DNA of 64,000 bases. Origin: Woeseiaceae bacterium (GTDB lineage: Bacteria > Pseudomonadota > Gammaproteobacteria > Steroidobacterales > Woeseiaceae). Below are positions 1 through 7,727 of this stretch, piece by piece. The stretch is from assembly GCA_021773075.1 (NCBI GenBank), contig JAJFKT010000012.1, forward strand, positions 124,001-188,000, read 5' to 3'. The notes under the pieces were generated by a model, which worked only from the letters and a program-made list of their open reading frames with translations, was not told the origin of the DNA and did no database searches. Positions within the stretch are counted from its first letter, which is position 1. Every line of letters starts with the position of its first letter. A program made the position numbers and the translations under genes.

Positions 1-85
1 CAACAGACCAGTTCTCAGTGTCGCCTGCAACAGCGGCGCTTGCTAGCGCAAACAGGATCAGGGCTCTAACTCGCTTCGCTTGCAT
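1..85 (-). CDS. Exported protein, N-terminal fragment cut by window edge
   Basis: Reading leftward from an ATG at 85-83, the frame stays open to the window edge (28 codons). The product starts with basic residues (MQAKRVR), then a hydrophobic core (ALILFALASAAV) and an AVA-G signal-peptidase I site, so it is an exported protein whose mature part lies outside the window. A GAGGG stretch about ten bases upstream can serve as ribosome binding site. It is the leftmost visible unit of the minus-strand array and has the usual repeat about 50 bp upstream of its start. Function cannot be assigned. Confidence 0.6.
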   Translation of the reverse strand, partial: MQAKRVRALILFALASAAVAGDTENWSV

Positions 86-134
86 CACAAATGCACCCTC
101 TGCCACGAATTGGATTGTCAAAACTGCCAGAATC

Positions 135-245
135 GACGAACGACTCCCTTGGGTCAACAGCAGAAATTATAGCCCAAGAAAAGCGGCCGGCTGCAATGCG
201 AAGTAGAGCAGCCCGTCGTTCTGGGAATCATCAAACTTTTCGGCC
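135..245 (-). repeat. Array repeat, family C (copy 1)
   Basis: The plus strand shows the GGGTCAA core at 151-157, then CAGCAGAAATTATAGCCCAAG, an imperfect inverted repeat around GGCTGC/GCAGCC, and the terminal CGGCC at 241-245. Relative to the genes it begins at the stop codon of the 247-555 gene and ends about 50 bp before the start of the next gene. Other family C copies are at 7606, 10091 and 13236. Confidence 0.8.
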
Positions 246-246
246 G

Positions 247-555
247 TTAGCGGTCCAGCCGGATTGATGGGTTGCCCTCCGATTCCTCAAGTGGTTCGTA
301 GGCGACCGATGCGAGCTTCCCGTTTTCAAATGTCAATACTTTGCGACGTACTTGGTTGATGGTTGACCACATTCCAATGGCGACAATCTCCGTTTCCGAT
401 TGGGTAACAATCTCGTCGCCAGCCCGCTCAACGACTTTCAATGCAACAGGTTGAGACATGCCATATCGCAGGCCATCCATTCCGGTGGTTGTTGTAAGAC
501 CGCACCCAAAAACAAATAATGACATTAACGCTAGAGCTAGGGCACGTTTCATCAA
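247..555 (-). CDS. Small predicted lipoprotein
   Basis: This 102-aa protein has a signal peptide with a lipobox-like LFVFGC (Cys about residue 18), so it is probably lipid-anchored in the envelope. The mature part, with a GMSQPVALKVVERAGDE segment followed by short beta-prone stretches, resembles small SmpA/OmlA-like lipoproteins in general layout, but I do not recognise the family. The start is well supported by AGGAG eight bases upstream. The stop codon touches a family C repeat. Confidence 0.75.
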   Translation of the reverse strand: MMKRALALALMSLFVFGCGLTTTTGMDGLRYGMSQPVALKVVERAGDEIVTQSETEIVAIGMWSTINQVRRKVLTFENGKLASVAYEPLEESEGNPSIRLDR

Positions 556-620
556 AAGTCACTCCTGTAATTTCAAAATTCTTGGGGACATGAATTGTCG
601 TCCCGGTATTTGTTTCTGGC

Positions 621-733
621 GAACGGCCCGTATGGGTCAACGGCAGCACGTCAACATCGTATCACGTGGACTTCTGCTTTCGAGCGCTAACCAGTCGCTC
701 GGTCTCCGCTTGCGCGAACTACTCAGTTCGGCC
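621..733 (-). repeat. Array repeat, family A (copy 1)
   Basis: GGGTCAA core at 634-640, a block ACATCGTATCACG, a perfect GAGCG/CGCTC stem, and the terminal hairpin CGAAC-TACTCA-GTTCG directly before GGCC at 730-733. It lies 24 bp behind the stop of the 757-1161 gene. It is nearly identical to the copy at 11768-11878. Confidence 0.85.
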
Positions 734-756
734 AAGAGCGAAAGTGCTATTTAGAA

Positions 757-1161
757 TTACCACCTGATATTGATGTCTTCGGTGCGATTCTTGATATAGA
801 AATAAAGCGCGATACCAACAACCGCAAACATCATGCCGACCAATGCGAGGACGACGACGTCTGCATATTGAAAGACCCCCTTTTTGGCTAGAAATGCCGT
901 TGCCACAGTCAAAAAAACAATGAGAGCTACCCAAAACATCTGCCACTTGCTCTTGGACATTTCTCCTTCTTCGACGTCGTCAGAGCCGCCCCAGGGAAGT
1001 GTCCCGAACAACGCAGCGTAGATAAATACGAATCCGCCGAGCAAGCTGCTGATGAAAGTGAAGTCGACCTCTACTCCGCCTTTCGCAATAGCGTTGAAAG
1101 CTATTGCAGCGACGCCGCCGAATCCCAGAAATCCGCAGACAGCTCGAGTTATTGGTGACAT
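757..1161 (-). CDS. Four-helix inner-membrane protein of unknown function
   Basis: This 134-aa protein has four hydrophobic segments: about residues 5-25, 34-54, 75-93 and 100-122. A polar loop with an acidic run (DDVEEGE) lies between the second and third, and the protein ends in a charged tail. No family recognised. AAGGA lies about 13 bases before the ATG. It is a single-gene unit of the array with repeats on both sides. Confidence 0.7.
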   Translation of the reverse strand: MSPITRAVCGFLGFGGVAAIAFNAIAKGGVEVDFTFISSLLGGFVFIYAALFGTLPWGGSDDVEEGEMSKSKWQMFWVALIVFLTVATAFLAKKGVFQYADVVVLALVGMMFAVVGIALYFYIKNRTEDINIRW

Positions 1162-1210
1162 CTGAATACTTGATCCTTAAATCTATTTGCGGCTTTGGCA
1201 ATGCGGCCGA

Positions 1211-1319
1211 ACGACCGCAATGGGTCAAATTTTGTCGTCCGCCATGTTATCACCTAAACGACTGCTTCCGCGCGCTTTCCAGCCAGTCGAAAAAAATGGC
1301 TACTGACTCGGTGCGGCCA
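1211..1319 (-). repeat. Array repeat, family B (copy 1)
   Basis: GGGTCAA at 1222-1228, then the AATTTTGTCGTCCGCCATG block, a CGACTG/CAGTCG stem around a GC-rich loop, an A-rich stretch and GTGCGGCC ending at 1318. It lies 21 bp behind the stop of the 1339-2130 gene. Two further copies, at 8262 and 12364, are almost identical across the first half. Confidence 0.85.
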
Positions 1320-1338
1320 CTACCGACCATTCACACAC

Positions 1339-2130
1339 TCACATTTTGCCCATTTCTTTTTGGCGTTCCATCACGCCATGCAACCACTCTTCGATTTCGG
1401 GAATGATCACCTCAAGTCCGACGACTCCCTCGTACGTTTTGCTTAATTTCCCAAAGTAACCGCGCAGAGTGCTGGTCACCTGACCATTGCGAGAGCGTAT
1501 GTATACAGACCAACTCGGCGTTGCATCACCGTCCAATTCGGCCGCGAACTGGTAGAGAATTTGAGAACAGAGTTCGGCGTCAGTGCAGATTCTGTCAATT
1601 GGATTGGGGCTCCTGCGAATCTGGTAGGTAATTCCGTGTGCCGAGCGTTTCTCGATTGTGGCCGACTCATCCAAGTCCACTAGGGGATGATTCGGATTCT
1701 CGCCATCCGACCAGTCGTCCACTAAATCGAACCAGATTCCTCTCGCGAGCACTTCCACAAACTCATCGTGAAACGATAAGACATAGTGGCTGAATTCGCT
1801 CACCATCTCGCGAACATCCTGCCCCCAGTCATACGATGACCCGTAGTGGTTCCGCTCGTACTCGTAGCGCTCAAGCAGCCACGCGGAATTTTCGACGATT
1901 GACACCCACTTGAATCTTGTCTGCTGCTCTGGGTTTTCTGGCACAGGTGGGTACTCGCCACGAGACACTCGAAGTGAGTCGAGCTTCTCAAACGTTACAC
2001 GCCACCATGTTTGCTCATCATTCGCGAGAAAGTCGATATGCGCCGGTCCATCGCCATAGACCACGATGGGGGAATCAACCGAATCCGCCTCTACTGGAGA
2101 GTTGATACCCTTGAAGTATTGCTCTTTCAT
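1339..2130 (-). CDS. Hypothetical cytoplasmic protein (263 aa)
   Basis: No signal peptide or membrane segment is seen. The protein is acidic and rich in Trp and Tyr. The N-terminal part (to about residue 140) has alternating strand/helix character (PIVVYGDGPAHIDFL, then WWRVTFEKLDSLRVSRGEY), and the C-terminal half (about 150-255) looks like a separate alpha/beta domain. It is one of the few array products that appear cytoplasmic. I do not recognise the family. It is followed on its 3' side by the family B repeat. Confidence 0.7.
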   Translation of the reverse strand: MKEQYFKGINSPVEADSVDSPIVVYGDGPAHIDFLANDEQTWWRVTFEKLDSLRVSRGEYPPVPENPEQQTRFKWVSIVENSAWLLERYEYERNHYGSSYDWGQDVREMVSEFSHYVLSFHDEFVEVLARGIWFDLVDDWSDGENPNHPLVDLDESATIEKRSAHGITYQIRRSPNPIDRICTDAELCSQILYQFAAELDGDATPSWSVYIRSRNGQVTSTLRGYFGKLSKTYEGVVGLEVIIPEIEEWLHGVMERQKEMGKM

Positions 2131-2149
2131 GATTTACTTCGCGGTTGGG

Positions 2150-2264
2150 GCGATCGGCTGCGATGGGTCAACGGCAGCACCTCAACATCGTATCACGCTG
2201 ACTTCCGCTTTCGAGTGCTGAGCAGTCGCCCGGCTTTTACATCTATCACTAGCAAAGCTCAGCC
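2150..2264 (-). repeat. Array repeat, family A variant (copy 2)
   Basis: GGGTCAA at 2165-2171 and the ACATCGTATCACG block as in family A. The right half instead reads CCCGGCTTTTACATCTATCA and ends in CTCAGCCA. The same right half occurs in the copy at 11063. It lies 9 bp behind the stop of the 2273-2665 gene. Confidence 0.8.
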
Positions 2265-2272
2265 AAATGCGA

Positions 2273-2665
2273 TCACTCGCAGTCAGACTTGTCAAATCGA
2301 ATGTCGGTTAAGAACACGCCATTTCGATCATTGACTCGGTATTCAGCGAACCCAGCCTTTGTATCAAAAAAACCGACAAGCTGGGGATGCGAGCAAATTT
2401 GGGGGCGAGCAGTCTCGTAGATGAAATCGTGAAATTCACCTGCGTCAGTATCATCAATCGAAAGCTCCATCATTGTGAAATGGTATTGAACGCCCGCCCC
2501 AACAGCTACCACCTTATCAAGCCGCGTCCCGTTGCCGACGTCTTTTGGGGTCCCTTGGTTCAGTTGGAAAATCGCGGCTGCTCGCTTTTGTTCCTCGCTG
2601 GGCTCAATGAAGCTCAAGTCGTCCGATCCAGTCATCATCCCAACAACCAAGAAGCCGATAACCAA
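2273..2665 (-). CDS. Membrane-anchored hypothetical protein with unclear start
   Basis: The frame codes for a C-terminal soluble part of about 115 aa preceded by a hydrophobic helix. The only standard start (TTG at 2665) would cut into this helix and has no ribosome binding site. The same frame continues upstream to a TAA at about 2738 and adds VHAIGVKAINSNIITLIV, which completes the helix. A strong TAAGGAG lies at 2740-2734, but no ATG, GTG or TTG follows it; the nearest in-frame candidates are ATC codons. The true start may be non-canonical or lost. Function unknown. Confidence 0.5.
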   Translation of the reverse strand: MVIGFLVVGMMTGSDDLSFIEPSEEQKRAAAIFQLNQGTPKDVGNGTRLDKVVAVGAGVQYHFTMMELSIDDTDAGEFHDFIYETARPQICSHPQLVGFFDTKAGFAEYRVNDRNGVFLTDIRFDKSDCE

Positions 2666-2739
2666 AAGAAAAGCAGCGACTATGAGCGTGATGATGTTTG
2701 AGTTGATAGCCTTGACTCCGATTGCGTGGACGGCTCCTT

Positions 2740-2870
2740 AGTCCTTAGGGTCACGAGCCGTCATATTACCAAAGAATACGCGACCGACGGTTTTGCGACG
2801 GCGGATTCAACCGGTGGTTGCAACACATGCGCCAAATTGGGCAGGCGATGAGCCCCTTCGTTCCGCAACC
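2740..2870 (-). repeat. Possible degenerate array repeat (family C-like)
   Basis: GGGTCA at 2748-2753 is followed by a stretch resembling family C (ATTA..CCAAAGAAT, GCGACCG, TTGCGAC). The CGGCCA end is missing. Position and orientation fit the array: it sits between the 2885-3190 gene and the next gene. Confidence 0.35.
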
Positions 2871-2884
2871 GTGATCCTGGAGAA

Positions 2885-3190
2885 CTATTGAATTCCAAGC
2901 GCTCTGTAAGCGCTGGTGACCTGCCTGGATATGTCTTCAATCGTGCAGGTGTTTATCTTATAGGTGATTGTGCGTTCGGCTTGTTCCAGTATTGCCAGGT
3001 GAACACTCTTGTCGGGGTAGTGCGCACTGTCCGCCGATTTCATCTGACTGAGGCAAATGGCGAGAGCGAAATTTAACTGAGCGCCCCTGTCGAGAATGTA
3101 TTGTTCGTCCAACGGCTTTTGTTCCAGGGCCATCAGAATTTCTTGGAACATCTCCTTAATTTCGGAGTAGCTTATTATTCTCGCCTTCAT
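2885..3190 (-). CDS. Hypothetical cytoplasmic helical protein (101 aa)
   Basis: This protein is almost entirely helical (MKARIISYSEIKEMFQEIL, then LDRGAQLNFALAICLSQMK) and has no export signal. The small soluble helical type is common among accessory proteins, but no family is recognised. No strong ribosome binding site is seen. The interval on its 5' side to the next gene (3191-3368) holds no repeat that I can recognise. Confidence 0.6.
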   Translation of the reverse strand: MKARIISYSEIKEMFQEILMALEQKPLDEQYILDRGAQLNFALAICLSQMKSADSAHYPDKSVHLAILEQAERTITYKINTCTIEDISRQVTSAYRALGIQ

Positions 3191-3368
3191 TTTTTCCGTC
3201 GCTCTGACAGGTTAAACGAATAACAGCTTACTCGAACCAACCGTACAATTCCCAACTCAGAACAGAGCGCAATTCGAGCGTCGTCCCTTGCGCAAAGCTG
3301 TCACTGGATTGACGAAATGCGAATCGTCGTTGACCGGCCAGATATAGGAAGGTCGCTGACCAACTGAT

Positions 3369-3890
3369 TCACATGTCGAGAAAGCTCATCACAACCAATG
3401 CGCCACTGGCAGCTATTACGAGTCCGGCAGCTAGGATGTTTGTGCCGCCCTTTTCGGCAAGAAACTCAATCTGCTCTACTGGGCCTCGTAAGTCACCCGC
3501 AGCTGATTTGACTGTTCTCTCGTACCGTCCCAAGTACCAGTAATTTCCCCAACAGCCCATGACTGACATGTAGACTATGTATGAAAATTTATCCCAAAGC
3601 GCGGTAGCAAGAGGGAACAGCCCGGCATCCTCAAGGCCAATGGTGATCGCCGCATCAATAAACCCGACAACGACGACGAGAGCCACGGGAATGTACAGCC
3701 TGCGGTAGAGCATCCAAACAATCCCTCCGATCGCCGCTGCCCAATTCCAACTAACCCGGGAACTTGCCGCGCCTCGAATTGCTACCCATTTCCCAGCGTA
3801 GTAGTCCGCTTTTCTCCCTACGAATGCGTCAATTTTGTCTTTATCTTCCAGTCTCATATGGGGGGTGTTCCGCAGCGCGAACTCGATCAA
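3369..3890 (-). CDS. DUF2628-like inner-membrane protein
   Basis: This 173-aa protein carries the hallmarks of DUF2628 proteins: a WNWAAAIGGIVWMLYRRLY segment, in which a Trp-rich membrane helix is followed by a basic Tyr motif, and further on GNYWYLGRYER. It has three to four membrane helices (about 46-66, 70-88, 99-117 and a C-terminal one at 150-170). The biochemical role of the family is unknown. It is an array unit with a family A-like repeat on its 5' side. Confidence 0.7.
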   Translation of the reverse strand: MIEFALRNTPHMRLEDKDKIDAFVGRKADYYAGKWVAIRGAASSRVSWNWAAAIGGIVWMLYRRLYIPVALVVVVGFIDAAITIGLEDAGLFPLATALWDKFSYIVYMSVMGCWGNYWYLGRYERTVKSAAGDLRGPVEQIEFLAEKGGTNILAAGLVIAASGALVVMSFLDM

Positions 3891-3907
3891 CGTTGATTCG
3901 TCAATGG

Positions 3908-4013
3908 CGGCTTCGGGTTATCAACAGCCTGCCAACATCCTAATACCTGGACGGCTTCTTTTTCCGTAAGCCGTTACTCGATACCGTTTGCTTCTAAGGA
4001 CGGCAGCCGGCCA
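3908..4013 (-). repeat. Array repeat, divergent family A
   Basis: GGGTTATCAACAGCCTGCCAACATC corresponds to the GGGTCAACGGCAGCACGCCAACATC of family A. It is followed by GGACGGCTTCT and ends with CCGGCCA at 4007-4013, 35 bp behind the stop of the RDD gene. Confidence 0.6.
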
Positions 4014-4047
4014 ATTGCAGCTTTTGATGCCGCTCCCAGTTAGCCTA

Positions 4048-4722
4048 TCAATTCCCCGGCGACGCTTCGACCATGACGGCACGCGTTCGTGTTTCCGAGT
4101 CCCACCAAAATTTCTTATCCAATTTCCGCAAGGCGAAATAAACCGAGACGGGCCAAGCACACAATCCGATGAACCCCAGTATTGGGCGGGTTCCATATAT
4201 CGGCCGAAATCCGATTTCCGATTCCGCGACGATCTTAATCCCCGATATGTATTCACCGACCGTCTGCTTGTCTTTCCATGGGTGGTAGAAAAAGTAGAAA
4301 TAGAGTACTGCGAAGCTGGCAAGGACGCTGGGAAGAATAAGTAATGCGTCCGACGGTCTCGCGAATTTGCGTACGAAATACCATTCGAATTCCCCGGTGT
4401 AACTGGCCTCGACTATGAGCAATGGCAGAGCCACAATCGGAGCAACCGCCAACAAGACTAATACGAAATCCAAGAAGAATGCCCCCAGCCTTCTCCTCAC
4501 TCCGACGACGGCGTCGGCATCAATGACTATTGGTTGATTTGGCCTCAGAAAAAGAAACGTAATTATTGCTGCGCTTACGATGAGACTTCCAATTGACGCT
4601 CCACCTCCGACGATACATTTATCATTGATGCAAGACGACGATGCACCGATATGGTCACCGGAAAGAGAGGCACTCGCGAAGACAGCGACGAGAACAAAAG
4701 CGAATGTAAGAAGTCTGCTCAT
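4048..4722 (-). CDS. RDD-family membrane protein
   Basis: This 224-aa protein has an N-terminal signal-like helix (1-20), a Cys-containing loop (SSCINDKC), a second helix (about 42-60), and then the RDD-domain pattern: VVGVRRRLGAFFLDFVLVL (Arg and Asp in the first helix), two more helices and TVGEYISGIKI before the last helix. RDD proteins are small multi-pass proteins, some linked to ion transport; no specific role can be given. The IS110 element begins within about 80 bp of its start, so its native 5' region may have been separated from it. Confidence 0.7.
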   Translation of the reverse strand: MSRLLTFAFVLVAVFASASLSGDHIGASSSCINDKCIVGGGASIGSLIVSAAIITFLFLRPNQPIVIDADAVVGVRRRLGAFFLDFVLVLLAVAPIVALPLLIVEASYTGEFEWYFVRKFARPSDALLILPSVLASFAVLYFYFFYHPWKDKQTVGEYISGIKIVAESEIGFRPIYGTRPILGFIGLCAWPVSVYFALRKLDKKFWWDSETRTRAVMVEASPGN

Positions 4723-4796
4723 TCAGAGTTTTTAGTTACTCATTTCCCAGTGATTTTGAACTACCCGCGACCGGCTGCTTCACGCCCTGAGTCAGT

Positions 4797-6240
4797 CCGT
4801 CAAGGTATTTAAGCCGTTTCTGCGAGATACTTTAACAGGGGTGAGCCCTTGCGTCGCAATGCCTCGAGATATTTTGATTCGTCGTAGGGCGTGCGGTCCT
4901 GCCAGCAACGATGCAGAATGCGTATCCACTTAAAGGCCAGCGCTCGTACCGCGACCTGATAGCTACAACCTTTGGCACGTTGCTGCCGATAGTAGGCACC
5001 GGCCCAGGCGGATTTATTGATCGTCTGTGCGGACCAGTCAATGAAGGTCTGACGAACAAAGGTCGGGCACTGCCAGCGCCAGTGCACCCAGGTTGTTTTG
5101 CCGCTGCGCTTGGTCACCGGCGCGATCCCTGAGTACTTCTGCAACGCGTCGGCTTGTGGATAGCGTTGCCGGTCCTCGCCGAACGCGGCCAGCAAACGCG
5201 GTGCCAGAACCTTCGCCGCACCCGGTAACGGACTGAACAGCAAATCGTAATCAGGCAGCTTACGAGCCGTTGTTGCGATCTCATCATCAAAACGTTTCAG
5301 TGCCTTGATGGTAATGCGAAGTTGTTCGATCAGGATCTCCACTTGCAAACGATGCGGTTCGATCACGGCCGGATCCAGTGTCAGTGGCATGGCCGCCTTG
5401 ATGGCCGTGATGCGCCGCTCAATGAGCTCGGCAGAGTTAACGTGGTGACTCTTAAAGAAACGTTCAAGGCTTGCCTTGCGGGCACGTTTTACCTGATTAA
5501 GCGTCGGCCACTGACTGACAAAGTCACAGAACACGACCGTGTTGTGATCATTAAACCATTCAAGCACTTGTGGATAGTATTGCTTGAGTGCATTGCCCAG
5601 ACGATTGACCAGTCGACCCTGGTCAGAGACGAATTTATCGCGTTGTTCAACCAGGCCAATCAGCTTACGCATGTCGACACTTTGCGGGCTGAGCGGGCTA
5701 AATCGCTCTGCATGGCGGGTCATCAGATCCACCGCCAGTTCTGCATCCGTCGGATCGTCCTTGGCCCCACTGGGCGTAAAAGCTTCACGGTATTTTGCCA
5801 GCGTCGATGGATTGATCGGATAGAGCACAAAAAAATCATACTTCTGCAGTGCCGAGACAATCGGCCCTTTGCTTAACTCAAGGGCGACCGCGATCGGCCC
5901 TCCGAAGCGCCGATAAAGCTCCTGTGCCCAAGTCTCGATCGCTTCCGGCTGGCTTGAGATGCAAGCAAACTCTCGTGTTCCGCCGTCAGCTGCCTGCACA
6001 CAAATATCGTGTTTCGCTGATGCCCAATCGATACCAACGTAGGCGCTAAATACCGTATCCGTTAACTGATTCATCATCCGTCTCCACCGTGTTAATTTAC
6101 TCAACAGGGACGTGCATGCCTGAACTCTGCGAAGGCAATATAGGAGCCGCTTCTGGGGCAAGCCCTGAGTATTCGTTAGTGAGTTCAAGCGCGCCTGCGG
6201 ATTCGAATCTAAAGCAGAAGGCATCGAATGCCAGGGTCAG
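4797..6240 (-). mobile_element. IS110-family insertion sequence (ends approximate)
   Basis: The element consists of one DEDD transposase gene and about 160 bp of non-coding DNA on its 5' side (6078-6240). IS110 elements lack clear terminal inverted repeats, so the ends are estimates. To the left, GCGACCGGCTGC...TGAGTCA (4768-4796) looks like the left edge of an array repeat, suggesting insertion into a repeat copy. In known IS110 elements the longer non-coding end encodes the bridge RNA. Here 6162-6176 carries GCCCTGAGT and TATTCGT side by side, and the same words occur in the left flank (4784-4792) and right flank (6242-6248). Confidence 0.7.
4809..6077 (-). CDS. IS110-family DEDD transposase
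   Basis: This 422-aa recombinase has the N-terminal DEDD RuvC-like domain: AYVGIDWASAKHD (first Asp), ALELSKGP (Glu) and DDPTDAELAVDLM (the Asp pair). A helical middle part follows, then the C-terminal transposase_20 domain with LPGAAKVLAPRLLAAFG and YSGIAPVTKRSGKT, which holds the conserved Ser. The start at 6077 (or the next ATG, 6074) follows GGTGGAG at good spacing; the longer open frame to 6224 lacks such support. Length is normal and no frameshift is seen, so it may be active. Confidence 0.9.
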   Translation of the reverse strand: MMNQLTDTVFSAYVGIDWASAKHDICVQAADGGTREFACISSQPEAIETWAQELYRRFGGPIAVALELSKGPIVSALQKYDFFVLYPINPSTLAKYREAFTPSGAKDDPTDAELAVDLMTRHAERFSPLSPQSVDMRKLIGLVEQRDKFVSDQGRLVNRLGNALKQYYPQVLEWFNDHNTVVFCDFVSQWPTLNQVKRARKASLERFFKSHHVNSAELIERRITAIKAAMPLTLDPAVIEPHRLQVEILIEQLRITIKALKRFDDEIATTARKLPDYDLLFSPLPGAAKVLAPRLLAAFGEDRQRYPQADALQKYSGIAPVTKRSGKTTWVHWRWQCPTFVRQTFIDWSAQTINKSAWAGAYYRQQRAKGCSYQVAVRALAFKWIRILHRCWQDRTPYDESKYLEALRRKGSPLLKYLAETA

Positions 6241-6321
6241 CTATTCGTGATCTGCAGGTGCATGTCCCGCCTTCACTGACAGATACCTGTCAGCTGCAAT
6301 CACTATCCAGAAAACGGGACG

Positions 6322-6435
6322 GACTATCTATATTGGGTCAACGGCAGCCTGCAAACATCGTATCACGCTGACTTCTGCTTTCGAGTGGAAAGGAACCAGT
6401 CGTTCTGTGAACACCGTAACTTCTCGGTACGGCCA
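6322..6435 (-). repeat. Array repeat, mosaic of families A and C
   Basis: The left half (GGGTCA at 6335-6340, CGGCAGCCTGCAAACATCG, TATCACGCTGAC) is family A. The right half (AACCAGTCGTTCTGTGA, CGTAACTTCTCGGTACGGCCA) matches family C. The terminal stem is CCGTA/TACGG, where other copies have CGAAC/GTTCG. It lies 23 bp behind the stop of the 6458-7495 gene. Confidence 0.8.
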
Positions 6436-6457
6436 AAAGCGGTCCTTGGCGGCAGCC

Positions 6458-7495
6458 CTATTTTCTCAATTTACTATCGAACCAGCTTGCGATCTCATCG
6501 TTAACTGACTCTCGGTGGTTGAGCAACGAATGACTGCCATTTTCATACACGACAAGCCGATACGGAATACTGAGAGTCTGCAACTCTCGGGCGAAGTTCA
6601 GTGCACTATCCAAAGTGACGTTCCTGTCCGATGCACCATGGAGAATCAGGATTGGCAACGAATTGGGTAGCCTGTCTGCCCAACGCAGTACAGACCTGCT
6701 ATCAAGTGCCGCCTTCTTGTCGTTGCTATAATTTGGCATCCGAGCCTCGAACACGGACTCCATCTTTGGTCGCGCCTCCAGTTCCTTCTCGATATCGGTT
6801 GGCGCGCCGCCTACTACCAATGCCGACAATCTATCGGTCCTCGTAGCGGCGAGAAAACTCATGATGGCACCACGACTCCAGCCGAACATTCCGATTCGAC
6901 TTTCGTCGGCGAAAGGAGAGTCATCGATCAAGTCAAAAAGCGCCATCACATCGTCAACATCCGCGCCGCCAAACTCGTCCTTCCCAGCGTTTATGTCCTG
7001 TCCTTTGAGGCCACTGCCGCGATACTGGGTCGCCATGACGAAGAATCCCTGTTCCGCGAGCGGAAAGAGTCGTTGGAACAACGTGCGGAATTCTAGTCGA
7101 GAGTGAGCAGCGTTACCGCCACGGTTGTAGATGATGACCGGAAGTTCGCCGTCGGGTGAAGACGCAGGCCTAATAGAAAATCCCTCGACAGTGATATCCC
7201 CGACCAAGTATTGAAACCGCTGACAGTCCAAAGCGCTTTTCGCATGATCATAGCGTTCTTCACCAATACGCTTTTCAACAATAGCAACTTCGCGTTTCGA
7301 TACCGACTCTCTGAGATGATTGAGCCAACTATCAAAATTGTCATACGGCCCTACGAAGCAAGACTGACTATTTCGTACTTTCGCCCGAGACTGTCCGTCT
7401 TCTGGAGAGGCGGTTAAAGCCGATTGGTGAAATGCACAAGAAGCAACAATCGCAATAGATGAAAGCAACATTGTGCAACGAACACTATTGCTCAT
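6458..7495 (-). CDS. Alpha/beta-hydrolase lipoprotein (S9/dienelactone hydrolase-like)
   Basis: This 345-aa protein starts at the ATG 7495, placed five bases behind AAGGAAG; the open frame continues 12 codons further but without support. The signal peptide ends in a lipobox (IVASC, Cys20). The catalytic set of a serine hydrolase is visible: nucleophile in GWSRG (Ser207), Asp in HGASDRN (about 290) and His in NGSHS (about 322). The fold and spacing resemble the catalytic domain of prolyl-oligopeptidase/dienelactone hydrolase relatives. The substrate is unknown. It is one of the larger array units, with a mosaic repeat on its 3' side and a family C repeat on its 5' side. Confidence 0.8.
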   Translation of the reverse strand: MSNSVRCTMLLSSIAIVASCAFHQSALTASPEDGQSRAKVRNSQSCFVGPYDNFDSWLNHLRESVSKREVAIVEKRIGEERYDHAKSALDCQRFQYLVGDITVEGFSIRPASSPDGELPVIIYNRGGNAAHSRLEFRTLFQRLFPLAEQGFFVMATQYRGSGLKGQDINAGKDEFGGADVDDVMALFDLIDDSPFADESRIGMFGWSRGAIMSFLAATRTDRLSALVVGGAPTDIEKELEARPKMESVFEARMPNYSNDKKAALDSRSVLRWADRLPNSLPILILHGASDRNVTLDSALNFARELQTLSIPYRLVVYENGSHSLLNHRESVNDEIASWFDSKLRK

Positions 7496-7605
7496 TCGGA
7501 CTTCCTTATTGGCGAGATTTTCGGGACACATCTATACGAACGCGGAGAACCGAGTCTGGAGTTTAAATGAACCGCAAATTCGTCCGGGACGTCGCGCAAA
7601 CTTGA

Positions 7606-7717
7606 AAGTTCGCTTTGGGTCAGCAGCAGAAAGTTTACATGATTTTTCGCGACTGGCTGCAACGCGAAGCAGAGCAGCCAGTCGTTCTGTGAGTAATCGA
7701 ACTTCTCGGTTCGGCCA
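7606..7717 (-). repeat. Array repeat, family C (copy 2)
   Basis: GGGTCAGCAGCAG from 7617, then a perfect 11-bp inverted repeat CGACTGGCTGC / GCAGCCAGTCG, then the terminal hairpin CGAAC-TTCTCG-GTTCG and GGCCA ending at 7717. This is the best-folded copy. It lies 11 bp behind the stop of the next gene. Confidence 0.85.
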
Positions 7718-7727
7718 ATACCAGCCA

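Noticed and set aside
3191-3368. Array repeat between the 2885 and 3369 genes
   Set aside because: GACCGGCCAG is present, but the GGGTCA core and the order of inner blocks are not; similarity is too weak to call.
5322-5876. Long plus-strand open frame inside the IS110 element
   Set aside because: It is opposite to the intact transposase gene, has no recognisable motif and mirrors the transposase codons.
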